Made by a program: the position numbers and the translations under genes
Shown: positions 1-6,141 of the stretch, piece after piece
Position numbering within the stretch: the first letter of the stretch is position 1
How the letters are laid out: each line of letters starts with the position of its first letter
The notes under the pieces: generated by a model
Told to the model about the DNA's origin: nothing
The model's input: the letters and a program-made list of their open reading frames with translations, nothing else
The model's database searches: none
DNA from: DAONLM01 sp035406685
GTDB taxonomy: Bacteria; Spirochaetota; GWE2-31-10; MWDO01
DNA length: 6,213 nt
Reading direction: 5' to 3'
Assembly (NCBI GenBank): GCA_035406685.1
Contig: DAONLM010000176.1
Location: 1-6,213 of the forward strand

Positions 1-41
1 ACTGTGAGGTTCGCCTCATGGGAGAGTAGGTCATTGCCAGG
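1..41 (+). rRNA. rrf: 5S ribosomal RNA, 3' end (partial)
   Basis: This is the 3' third of a 5S rRNA cut by the left edge of the window. Positions 5-18 form a perfect 5-bp hairpin, TGAGG/CCTCA closed by a TTCG tetraloop, matching the helix IV region of bacterial 5S. It is followed by the conserved GGGAGAGTAGG block (20-30) and the terminal TGCCAGG (35-41) that would pair with the missing 5' end. The order and spacing match the end of Escherichia coli 5S as I remember it. The rest of the gene, and probably 23S and 16S, should lie to the left. The exact 3' end is uncertain by 1-2 nt because it runs into a T-tract. Confidence 0.93.
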
Positions 42-54
42 TTTTTTTATTTTT
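42..54 (+). terminator. T-tract terminator after 5S rRNA
   Basis: Seven T residues, one A and five more T residues follow the 5S end directly. No separate GC-rich hairpin intervenes, so the folded end of the 5S rRNA itself would have to act as the pausing structure. A run of T directly after 5S is a common end for rRNA operons; termination here is inferred. Confidence 0.45.
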
Positions 55-152
55 ATACAAGAAAAACTATTTTAGACCATCATATTCAAATATCCAAGTA
101 CAATCTTTACCTTATTTAACAATCTGATATTTAATTTTAAATATTTCTTCTT

Positions 153-178
153 ATGTAATAATAAAATGTAATAATAAA
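153..178. repeat. 13-bp tandem repeat, two copies
   Basis: ATGTAATAATAAA occurs twice head to tail without mismatch (153-165 and 166-178). It lies in AT-rich spacer upstream of the promoter candidate. It could be simple slippage of low-complexity DNA; no function is evident. Confidence 0.8.
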
Positions 179-207
179 ATTTTAATCTGTTTTTGTATTA
201 TAATCTT

Positions 208-236
208 TTGATAAAATTAGAAAAGTTAGTTATAAT
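208..236 (+). promoter_or_regulatory. Sigma70-type promoter for the TPR-rlmN unit
   Basis: TTGATA (208-213) is separated by exactly 17 bp from a perfect TATAAT (231-236), giving five of six -35 matches and six of six -10 matches. Transcription would start near 243. It is the best-scoring pair I find in the 5S to first-gene gap and points toward the first coding region. A second TATAAT at 199-204 lacks a matching -35. AT-rich DNA produces such boxes by chance, but the correct spacing and two good boxes make this one plausible. Confidence 0.55.
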
Positions 237-290
237 AATTAAAAATAAAGGAAAAATAAATATTGTATTTTTTTAAAAAAAATTATATAA

Positions 291-312
291 TAATATTAAA
301 ATAATATTAAAA
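291..312. repeat. 11-bp tandem repeat, two copies
   Basis: TAATATTAAAA is repeated twice head to tail (291-301 and 302-312). It sits in the presumed untranslated leader, and its end overlaps a loose inverted repeat, ATTAAAA with TTTTAAT, around 306-326. It may be only low-complexity sequence. Confidence 0.75.
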
Positions 313-331
313 ATTGAAATTTTAATATGCA

Positions 332-367
332 TAGGATTTATAAGAAGTGTTTTTAAAACTTATCCTA
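332..367 (+). other. Bulged inverted repeat in the leader of the first operon
   Basis: TAGGAT (332-337) pairs with ATCCTA (362-367). After a 7-nt bulge on the 5' side, AAGT (345-348) pairs with ACTT (358-361). This contains some of the few G:C pairs in the region, so it stands out from the AT background. A run of six T's follows only at 385-390, some 17 nt downstream, which is too far for an ordinary terminator. It could be an mRNA leader structure or a protein-binding dyad; function is not known. Confidence 0.3.
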
Positions 368-431
368 ATTAAAGTAAGATTGGTTATTTTTTGCAGGAAT
401 TAGCATATTTAATATTTTAAATGGTATTATT

Positions 432-839
432 ATGATAAAAAAAGGTAATGATAAAAAGAGAGTAGTTGATTCTAAAAATAGAGTTCTTCTAATAAGAAAA
501 GGAAATGAATTTTTTAGCAATGGTAATATAGAGGCTGCTGAGAAAATTTTTGTAACAGTTGATTATAAAGATGGGATTGTTAGGCTTGGTGATTACTATT
601 TAAAGAATAACAATCTTTACAAGGCAGCTGAAATGTATTTTATGTCCGAAAATTCTTCTAAAATAGAGGCTTTTTGTAAGAAGAGCGCTCAGATTATTAG
701 AAAATTATTAAGAGAAGATTTATTAGTAGACAATAAAATTATGCAGGAAAAAGAAGAAAATGAGAAAAATGATAATGAAAAACAAAGCAAACAAGAAATT
801 GTAAATAAAATATTAATAAATAAAAAAAATAGGAGATAA
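432..839 (+). CDS. Small TPR-like protein with charged C-terminal tail, function unknown
   Basis: The product is 135 residues with no signal peptide or membrane segment, so it is probably cytoplasmic. Residues ~20-54 and ~51-85 read as two helix-turn-helix units of TPR type: GNEFFSNGNIEAAEKIF, then LGDYYLKNNNLYKAAEMY. Residues ~98-135 are a lysine/glutamate/asparagine-rich low-complexity tail, probably disordered. I recall similar short proteins with the GNEFF/GDYY pattern in spirochaetes, but cannot name a function. ATG at 432 is the only ordinary start, since no in-frame ATG, GTG or TTG lies between it and the upstream stop at 375. It has no clear Shine-Dalgarno, and a four-codon mini-frame (421-435) ends with a TGA overlapping this ATG. 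The next gene's ribosome binding site lies across this gene's stop, so the two are probably co-transcribed and may act together. Confidence 0.8.
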   Translation: MIKKGNDKKRVVDSKNRVLLIRKGNEFFSNGNIEAAEKIFVTVDYKDGIVRLGDYYLKNNNLYKAAEMYFMSENSSKIEAFCKKSAQIIRKLLREDLLVDNKIMQEKEENEKNDNEKQSKQEIVNKILINKKNRR

Positions 840-846
840 GAATTAA

Positions 847-1992
847 ATGAATAAAAATGATTCTACTAACATTAATAGTAAAGAAAACCTTAATGATGAA
901 AAAGTATCTTTAATGAATCAAATATCGCAGGAAGGTTATGAATATTTAAAACAAAATAAATTTGCTGAGGCAAAGGCAAAATTTGAGGAGTTACTCAAAT
1001 TAGATCCTAAAAATCAATATGGTCTTGTTGGATTAGGAGATGTAGCCAAGAAAATGAATGATTATGATACTGCTATAAAGTATTATCAAGAGTGTCTTTT
1101 GTATCATCATGAAAATAAATATGCAATAATAGGTCTTGCCGATTCTTATAGAGATAAAAAAGAGTATGCCAAAGCGATTCAACTATGGGAACATTTTCTT
1201 GCCTTGTATGAAGCAGATATAACGGTTTTAACCAGATTGGGCGATTCTTATAGAAAATTAGGAGATTTTGAAAATTCTAAAAAATTTTATCTAAAAGTAT
1301 TTGAGATAGATCCAAATAATACTTATGCTTTAACCGGTATTGGTTATCTTTTTTTTGAAAATAAGAAATATGATTTAGCATTACAATATTGGTCTAAAAT
1401 GCTTGAAATAGAACCAAATAATATTAAGATATTAACAACAATTGGGAATTGCCATAGAAAAAGAAAGACATTTGATCAGGGTGTAGAATATTTTAAAAGG
1501 GCAATAGAGATAGAGCCAGATAATTTTTTTGCTCTGTATGGTTTAGCTGATTGCTATAGGGGATTGCAGGAGCATAAAAAGAGTAAAGATGTGTGGGAAA
1601 AATTACTTTTGTTAAGTCCTGATAATAAAGTAATAATGACAAGGCTTGCTGATGCATATAGAAACATAAATGAATTTGAAAAGGCTGAAAGATATTATAG
1701 AAAGGCTTTAGAAATAGGGTATGACTATTATGCATCTCTTGGAATTGCTATTATTTATAAGGAAAGAAAAGAATATCCAAAAGCAATAGAGGAATTGAAT
1801 AAGATTTTAAGCATAGATAAGGATAATGTAAGAGCAATTGGAGAATTGGCAGAAATTTATATTCTTAATAACGAAAAGGAGAAGGCTTTTAATATTCTTA
1901 AAGGTTTGATTGATAAAGGAATAAATAACGAGAAGATTAAAGAACTTTATGAAAAATTAGAAAAAGAACTTAAAATAAATTTAAAAGGCTAA
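847..1992 (+). CDS. Tetratricopeptide repeat (TPR) protein, about ten repeats
   Basis: The 381-residue product is almost entirely TPR solenoid. After a polar N-terminal ~22 residues, 34-residue units begin near 23, 57, 91, 125, 159, 193, 227, 261, 294 and 328, each with the typical small/large pattern (LGDSYRKLGDFENSKKFY) and D/EP..N caps. There is no signal peptide or TM segment, so a cytoplasmic protein-interaction scaffold is likely; the partner is unknown. From ~91 onward the units alternate in two flavours, giving a 68-residue super-period with Trp at 114, 182 and 250. The start is ATG 847 with AGGAG (831-835) 11 nt upstream, overlapping the end of the preceding TPR-like gene. rlmN follows after 26 bp. 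The TPR family assignment is secure, but the specific role is not known. Confidence 0.93.
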   Translation: MNKNDSTNINSKENLNDEKVSLMNQISQEGYEYLKQNKFAEAKAKFEELLKLDPKNQYGLVGLGDVAKKMNDYDTAIKYYQECLLYHHENKYAIIGLADSYRDKKEYAKAIQLWEHFLALYEADITVLTRLGDSYRKLGDFENSKKFYLKVFEIDPNNTYALTGIGYLFFENKKYDLALQYWSKMLEIEPNNIKILTTIGNCHRKRKTFDQGVEYFKRAIEIEPDNFFALYGLADCYRGLQEHKKSKDVWEKLLLLSPDNKVIMTRLADAYRNINEFEKAERYYRKALEIGYDYYASLGIAIIYKERKEYPKAIEELNKILSIDKDNVRAIGELAEIYILNNEKEKAFNILKGLIDKGINNEKIKELYEKLEKELKINLKG

Positions 1993-2002
1993 CATTATTT
2001 AC

Positions 2003-2009
2003 AAAGGTG
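2003..2009 (+). promoter_or_regulatory. Ribosome binding site that fixes the TTG start of rlmN
   Basis: AAAGGTG lies in the 26-bp gap after the TPR gene, 9 nt before TTG 2019, and matches the AGGTG part of the anti-Shine-Dalgarno complement. The first in-frame ATG of the downstream frame is only at codon 111, inside the radical SAM cysteine motif. TTG with this site is therefore the best-supported start. Confidence 0.75.
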
Positions 2010-2018
2010 TCTTAGATA

Positions 2019-3059
2019 TTGAAAGAATCAATTATTTCATATCTTTATGAGAGTAAAGATTTTTCTTTTTTTAAAGAGAAGTATAGAATCAAGCAATTAA
2101 ATGATTTTCTATTTAAGAAAGCAAGTCTCTCTTTTGATAATATTACTACTTTTCCACTATTTTTAAGAGAAGAGTTAAAAAATAGATTCAGTATCATAAA
2201 TCTTTCTGAAGAAGAAAGATTTATATCAAAAGATGGCACTGTTAAATTCTTATTTAAGCTTAATGATAATAATTATATAGAATCTGTATTTTTAAAAGAT
2301 ATAAATAATAGAGTAACTTTTTGTATCTCCACTCAATGTGGTTGTAGAATGGGATGCCTTTTTTGTAAAACAGGCAAGATGGGTTTAATAAGAAATTTAA
2401 ACTATTCAGAAATAGTTTCTCAAATACTATATCTTAATAACTATCAAAAATATAAAGAGCAGATTGATGATAAAAAGTTTAATGTTGTTTTTATGGGAAT
2501 GGGAGAGCCTCTTGATAATTTAGATAATTTAATGAAGGCAATAGAAATTCTTATTGATAAAGATAAATTTGGGATATCTCAATCAAGAATTACAGTTTCT
2601 ACCTGTGGTATTATTGATAAAATACCTCTTTTATTAGAAAAATTTAACAATATAAGACTTGCAATTTCTCTTAATAATCCTATTCAGGAAGAAAGAGAGA
2701 AGTTTATGCCAATTTCTAAAAAATATAAATTAAAAGATCTTGTTGAGACTTTAAATAATATATATAATAAATATCAAAATAGAATCACACTCGAATATGT
2801 CCTTGTAGATGATTATAACCTTTCTCCTCTTCATATTAAAGCACTGGAAATTTTTAACTCAACAGCCTTCCATATAAATTTGATACCATTAAATCATTCT
2901 GACTCAGATATAAAAAGACCAACAGAAAAAAAAATAAAAGAGTTTTATACAAAACTTAAAGAGAAGGGATTCTGTGTAACAAGGAGATATAGAAGAGGAT
3001 CAGACATTAATGCAGATTGTGGCCAACTTTTCTATTCAAAGAGTTTTAATAAAGAATAA
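2019..3059 (+). CDS. rlmN: RlmN-family radical SAM methyltransferase (23S rRNA A2503 / tRNA A37)
   Basis: RlmN methylates C2 of adenine 2503 in 23S rRNA, and in some bacteria A37 of certain tRNAs, using a radical SAM mechanism with a methyl-cysteine intermediate. This 346-residue protein has an RlmN-like N-terminal accessory domain (~1-95; DGTVKFLFKL, YIESV). The [4Fe-4S] motif is C109-x3-C113-x2-C116, and the SAM-binding block is MGMGEPLDN (159-167). The two catalytic cysteines of the family are C102 (seven residues before the cluster, as in E. coli) and C334 in INADCGQL. It is shorter than E. coli RlmN (384 aa), mostly at the N-terminus. Oddities: the cluster region reads QCGCRMGCLFCKTG with an extra C107, which recalls Cfr, and the usual SLH is SLN (N219). 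The GEP motif and N-terminal domain favour RlmN over Cfr, but C2 versus C8 specificity cannot be proved here. The start is TTG. Confidence 0.9.
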   Translation: MKESIISYLYESKDFSFFKEKYRIKQLNDFLFKKASLSFDNITTFPLFLREELKNRFSIINLSEEERFISKDGTVKFLFKLNDNNYIESVFLKDINNRVTFCISTQCGCRMGCLFCKTGKMGLIRNLNYSEIVSQILYLNNYQKYKEQIDDKKFNVVFMGMGEPLDNLDNLMKAIEILIDKDKFGISQSRITVSTCGIIDKIPLLLEKFNNIRLAISLNNPIQEEREKFMPISKKYKLKDLVETLNNIYNKYQNRITLEYVLVDDYNLSPLHIKALEIFNSTAFHINLIPLNHSDSDIKRPTEKKIKEFYTKLKEKGFCVTRRYRRGSDINADCGQLFYSKSFNKE

Positions 3060-3111
3060 CTATATTTGTTTTATTTAAACTTTATAATTTTTTAATTTAT
3101 TCTTTATTGAC

Positions 3112-3139
3112 TATAAATTATAATAATTATATTTTTTTT
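3112..3139 (+). terminator. AT-only hairpin plus T-run after rlmN
   Basis: TATAAATTA (3112-3120) pairs with TAATTATA (3124-3131) with one bulged A and a 3-nt loop, followed by eight T's (3132-3139). The geometry is that of an intrinsic terminator, but the stem has no G:C pair and would be weak. Its position, 53 bp after the rlmN stop and just before the next promoter, supports a boundary between two transcription units. Confidence 0.4.
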
Positions 3140-3158
3140 ATTATTTTTATTATTTTTA

Positions 3159-3187
3159 TTGACAATATAAAAAATTTTATTTATTTT
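3159..3187 (+). promoter_or_regulatory. Sigma70-type promoter for the binding-protein/kinase operon
   Basis: A perfect TTGACA (3159-3164) is followed after 17 bp by TATTTT (3182-3187), predicting a start near 3194 and a ~30-nt leader. An alternative TTGACT at 3107-3112 with TATTTT at 3130-3135 lies upstream and overlaps the terminator candidate. The GAGGT ribosome binding site of the next gene (3212-3216) sits 7 nt before its ATG. Confidence 0.55.
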
Positions 3188-3223
3188 TAAACAAAAAGAA
3201 ATTTTTATTTTGAGGTAATATTT

Positions 3224-4315
3224 ATGAAAAAAATTTATATTTTATTAATTATCGTTATATTTTTATTTTCCTGTTTTCAGAAAAAATATAAACTTGGTCT
3301 TATAACAAACTTAGAAGGTCCAAATTCTGCTGCTGCTATTGAGGCTGTTAATAGTGTGAAATTGTGTTATCAAGTATATAAAGAGAATACAAAAAATCCA
3401 ATAGATTTAGAAATAATCACATTAGATGATAGCTGGAATCCAGAAAAAACCAAAAAAGCATATAGTATTATGAAAGAAAATTCAAATATAATAATATTTG
3501 GTTCAACTTCTGAAGTTTTTATGTCTGTTTACAATGATGTTATAAAAGATGATAAAATATTGGGGTTTATTGTTGCTGGTATAAGTGAAATAAGTAATGT
3601 TGACGATAATATAATAAGAACTATTATGGATACAGAAAAAGAGCAAAAGTCAATTGCCAATTTTTTAATAAAAAGAAATCCTAAAAAAATATTGATAATT
3701 CAGGAGAATGAAAGAAATGAAAAATATACAGAACAATCTTTGAAAAATTTTTTAACTTATTACAATAAAGATTATGATATTGTAAAGTTTTCTGCAAATG
3801 TCCTTGATTTAAAAGAGATAGTAGAAAAAGTTAAAAATAATAAATATCAATATGCATATTTTGTTGCTGGCGGTACTCCAAGAGAGGTGGCAATTGTTAT
3901 TCAGAATATAAGAAAAATAGATGAGGATATAATATGTCTTACGCTTCCCTGGGTTAGTGATAAGGTAATGCTTTCATCTCTTGGTGAAAAACAGAATAAT
4001 ATAATTACAACTTCTGTATATATATTAGATGAAACAAATAGTAAATATGTTAAATTTGTGAATGATTTTAAAGAAAAAGTAGGAGGAGATAAATCCCCAA
4101 GTACTCTTTCTGCAATTGTCTATGATCAGACATCGATTTTAATAGAGACTTTTTCAAAGATAAAAACAGATAATGCAAAAAAGGTAAAAAAATATATACT
4201 TGCAAACGAATTTGAAGGAGTCACAGGGAAGATAAAATTCAACAAATTTGGTGACTGTGAAAGAGATCTTTACTTTTTTGAAATAAAAAATGGAGAGAAA
4301 AAACTTATTAACTAA
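3224..4315 (+). CDS. Type I periplasmic-binding-protein lipoprotein (LivJ/ANF-receptor-like ligand binding)
   Basis: The 363-residue product starts with MKK, a hydrophobic stretch (4-15) and LFSC with Cys17, read as a lipoprotein signal. Phe at -2 is atypical for the strict lipobox but tolerated in spirochaetes. The mature part has the type I solute-binding fold: KLGLITNLEGPNS (22-34) at the first strand, then a long helix, LDDSWNPEKTKKAYSIM (first lobe) and IIIFGSTSE. The second lobe holds KKILIIQENE and YAYFVAGGTPREV, and the typical C-terminal VTGKIKFNKFGD. Such proteins bind amino acids, amides or other small ligands outside the cytoplasmic membrane; the ligand cannot be read from sequence. 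GAGGT lies 7 nt before the ATG. No permease or ATPase gene is adjacent. A histidine kinase gene follows 6 bp downstream, so a receptor role is as likely as a transport role. The alternative is an ABC transporter component whose partners lie elsewhere. Confidence 0.85.
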   Translation: MKKIYILLIIVIFLFSCFQKKYKLGLITNLEGPNSAAAIEAVNSVKLCYQVYKENTKNPIDLEIITLDDSWNPEKTKKAYSIMKENSNIIIFGSTSEVFMSVYNDVIKDDKILGFIVAGISEISNVDDNIIRTIMDTEKEQKSIANFLIKRNPKKILIIQENERNEKYTEQSLKNFLTYYNKDYDIVKFSANVLDLKEIVEKVKNNKYQYAYFVAGGTPREVAIVIQNIRKIDEDIICLTLPWVSDKVMLSSLGEKQNNIITTSVYILDETNSKYVKFVNDFKEKVGGDKSPSTLSAIVYDQTSILIETFSKIKTDNAKKVKKYILANEFEGVTGKIKFNKFGDCERDLYFFEIKNGEKKLIN

Positions 4316-4321
4316 GGGAAT

Positions 4322-6091
4322 ATGAAAAAAACAGATTCCAAAAAGAATATAAAATTAAAATATTTTCTCTTTTTGCTTGATATAGTCTTAATTATTGTAA
4401 TTGTTATATCTTCTCTTATCGTTTATTTTCAATTTAAAGAGGCAATGGAAAAGGAAGAGGAGGCTAATTATAAAAAAAATCTTGAAAGAACTGAAAATTT
4501 TATAAGAATGCAGATAAATAATAGTGTAAAAACAGTTGAATTAATAACAAAAAATTTAAAAGAAGAAAATCTAGATATTTTAAACGAAATAGATTTTGTT
4601 GAAGCTTCTTATTTTATTGATAATAATTTTAGAATAGAAAAGATATTTTTCCCTTATGAAGTCTCGGATTTTATAAAAAAGATAGATTTAAAGAATAGCG
4701 ATGTTTTTAATTTTATCAAAAATAGTAAGATAAAAGAAAACGAAAGTAAAGTTTCTCCCCTGGGCCTCTCTATAATAACTGGCAAACAAACTATTTCGGT
4801 AATAACAGGTGTGAAAAATGGTTTTTATATAAATGACATAAAGATAAAAAAGATATTTGATTTCTTCGAATATACCAATCTTTACAGGGATTCAGTAATT
4901 TTAATACTTGAACCATCTAATTCAACAATAATAGCAAGATCAAATCCAGATATATATCCCTATTATGAATTTAACAAACCTGGTAATAATAGTATGATGT
5001 TAGATTCTGTAAAATATAGATGTGATATCTCACATTATCCGTTATTGAATATAAACATTGCTGTGTTAACTCCAAAAGATACTTATGCAGTATATTTTAA
5101 TTTAACAAAGGGCTTCTTTGGCATTATTATAATATTAGTATTATTTTTTATTATTTTGAAATCTTTTATTTCTCAAAAATATAATTATGAACCTTTTAAA
5201 CAATTCCTTAAGAGTATAAATTCAGATCCTTTAAAACCAGTTAATTTAGGCAATAATTTTTTTGAGTGGCATTCACTCGAGAATGCTTATAATGAAAAAA
5301 TAAAAGAGATTCAGGAAGCAAATAAAAAAATAATGCAGCAATATGAGGAGATACAAATTCAATATGAAGAACTCGAGTCAACTTATGAAGAATTAACAAA
5401 TACCAACGAGGAGCTTGCTCAGGCAAATCAGAATCTTGTTGAGATGAATGATAAATTAATAGAAAGTGAAAATAATTTGAAAGTCTCTTTAAAAGAAAAG
5501 GAAGTTTTATTAAAAGAGGTGCATCATAGAGTAAAAAATAACCTTCAATTGATTTCAAGTATACTAAATATTCAAATGGCATATCTAAAAGAGGAAAAAG
5601 AAAAAGAGTTTTTATCTAAAATAAGAAATAGAATCAAGACAATTTCTTTAATTCATGAGGATATGTATGGAAAGGATAATTTTTCAAAGATTGATTTGAG
5701 TGTTTATATTCAAAAATTAATTTCTTATCTTGCTCAAAATAATAACTACAACAGAAAAATAAGAATAATATCTGAGATAAATGAGATTTTTTTTGACTTA
5801 ACAAAAGCAATACCATTGGGTTTAATAATAAATGAACTTGTGGTTAATGCAGTGACTCATGCTTTTGATAAGAATCAAGAAGGGGAAATAAAGGTAAAAT
5901 TAGTAAAGGAGAATAAGAAATTTTACCTTACAGTAGAAGATAATGGTAAGGGTATTAAGAGTATAGATTATGAAAACGCTGAAGGTTTTGGATTAAAATT
6001 AGTATCTACATTAGCTAGTCAATTAAATGGTGTATTAGAGATAGAAAAGAATAATGGAACAATAGTAAATATTACCTTTGACGAAAATTGA
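4322..6091 (+). CDS. Membrane sensor histidine kinase, HisKA_2 / HATPase_c type
   Basis: The 589-residue product has TM1 at ~14-36, an extracytoplasmic sensor domain of ~225 residues (37-262, probably Cache-like; the end LLNINIAVLTPKDTY before TM2 is typical), and TM2 at ~264-283. A short linker without a clear HAMP domain leads to a heptad coiled coil (~318-396). The HisKA_2 dimerisation domain holds the phospho-acceptor motif EVHHRVKNNLQ (H402 aligned with the HRVKN motif, H401 adjacent). HATPase_c follows, with the N-box NELVVNAVTHAF (N509), G1 DNGKGI (540-545) and G2 GFGLKL (555-560). All key kinase residues appear intact. There is no receiver domain and no response regulator gene in the window. 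The ATG is 6 bp after the lipoprotein stop, and the only Shine-Dalgarno-like AAGGGA (4314-4319) overlaps that stop and is very close to the ATG, suggesting translational coupling. The next in-frame Met (42) would remove TM1. The ligand and target are unknown. Confidence 0.93.
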   Translation: MKKTDSKKNIKLKYFLFLLDIVLIIVIVISSLIVYFQFKEAMEKEEEANYKKNLERTENFIRMQINNSVKTVELITKNLKEENLDILNEIDFVEASYFIDNNFRIEKIFFPYEVSDFIKKIDLKNSDVFNFIKNSKIKENESKVSPLGLSIITGKQTISVITGVKNGFYINDIKIKKIFDFFEYTNLYRDSVILILEPSNSTIIARSNPDIYPYYEFNKPGNNSMMLDSVKYRCDISHYPLLNINIAVLTPKDTYAVYFNLTKGFFGIIIILVLFFIILKSFISQKYNYEPFKQFLKSINSDPLKPVNLGNNFFEWHSLENAYNEKIKEIQEANKKIMQQYEEIQIQYEELESTYEELTNTNEELAQANQNLVEMNDKLIESENNLKVSLKEKEVLLKEVHHRVKNNLQLISSILNIQMAYLKEEKEKEFLSKIRNRIKTISLIHEDMYGKDNFSKIDLSVYIQKLISYLAQNNNYNRKIRIISEINEIFFDLTKAIPLGLIINELVVNAVTHAFDKNQEGEIKVKLVKENKKFYLTVEDNGKGIKSIDYENAEGFGLKLVSTLASQLNGVLEIEKNNGTIVNITFDEN

Positions 6092-6130
6092 TTTTTTATA
6101 TACCAAAAAATTATAGTTTGTCAAAAATCA
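6089..6130. repeat. 8-bp inverted repeat across the kinase stop codon
   Basis: TGATTTTT (6089-6096), which includes the stop codon, is the exact reverse complement of AAAAATCA (6123-6130), with a 26-nt loop containing a smaller CAAA/TTTG dyad. No T-run follows the 3' arm, so it is not a standard terminator. It may be a weak mRNA 3' structure or chance. Confidence 0.3.
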
Positions 6131-6141
6131 GCATTAAACAG

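Larger units (their letters stand above)
55..431. other. Non-coding, very AT-rich leader region between 5S rRNA and the first protein gene
   Basis: No convincing gene lies in these ~377 bases on either strand. The region holds two short tandem repeats (153-178 and 291-312), one good promoter candidate (208-236), and a bulged hairpin (332-367) in what would be the transcribed leader of the downstream genes. Short ATG frames exist, for example a nine-codon frame at 327-356, but lack ribosome binding sites. I recognise no riboswitch consensus or tRNA. If the promoter is right, the mRNA would have an untranslated leader of nearly 190 nt. Confidence 0.7.

Noticed and set aside
101..110. CAATCTTTAC, repeated near 611 and 4877
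   Set aside because: Two of the copies encode unrelated NNLYK/TNLYR segments and the words share no context; chance in AT-rich DNA is sufficient.
199..204. Isolated TATAAT
   Set aside because: No acceptable -35 lies 16-18 bp upstream; the pair at 208-236 is clearly better.
327..356. Nine-codon ATG frame in the leader (MHRIYKKCF)
   Set aside because: It has no Shine-Dalgarno and coincides with the bulged hairpin; frames this short are expected by chance.
1493..1735. Minus-strand open frame of 80 codons
   Set aside because: It lies fully antisense to the TPR gene, shows no domain pattern, and is explained by AT-rich coding bias in the opposite strand.
2045..2239. Minus-strand open frame of 64 codons
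   Set aside because: It is antisense to the rlmN N-terminal domain, with no independent support.
2019..3059. Cfr (C8 methyltransferase, antibiotic resistance) as the identity of the radical SAM gene
   Set aside because: The N-terminal RlmN-like domain, MGMGEPL instead of Cfr's GEA, and the housekeeping-like context favour RlmN; the Cfr-like QCGC is noted as an oddity only.
5241..5582. Minus-strand open frame of 113 codons
   Set aside because: It is antisense to the repetitive coiled-coil coding region of the kinase; the regular heptads keep the opposite frame open. No recognisable motif.
5634..5816. Minus-strand open frame of 60 codons
   Set aside because: It is antisense to the kinase HisKA_2/HATPase region, with low-complexity translation and no start context.
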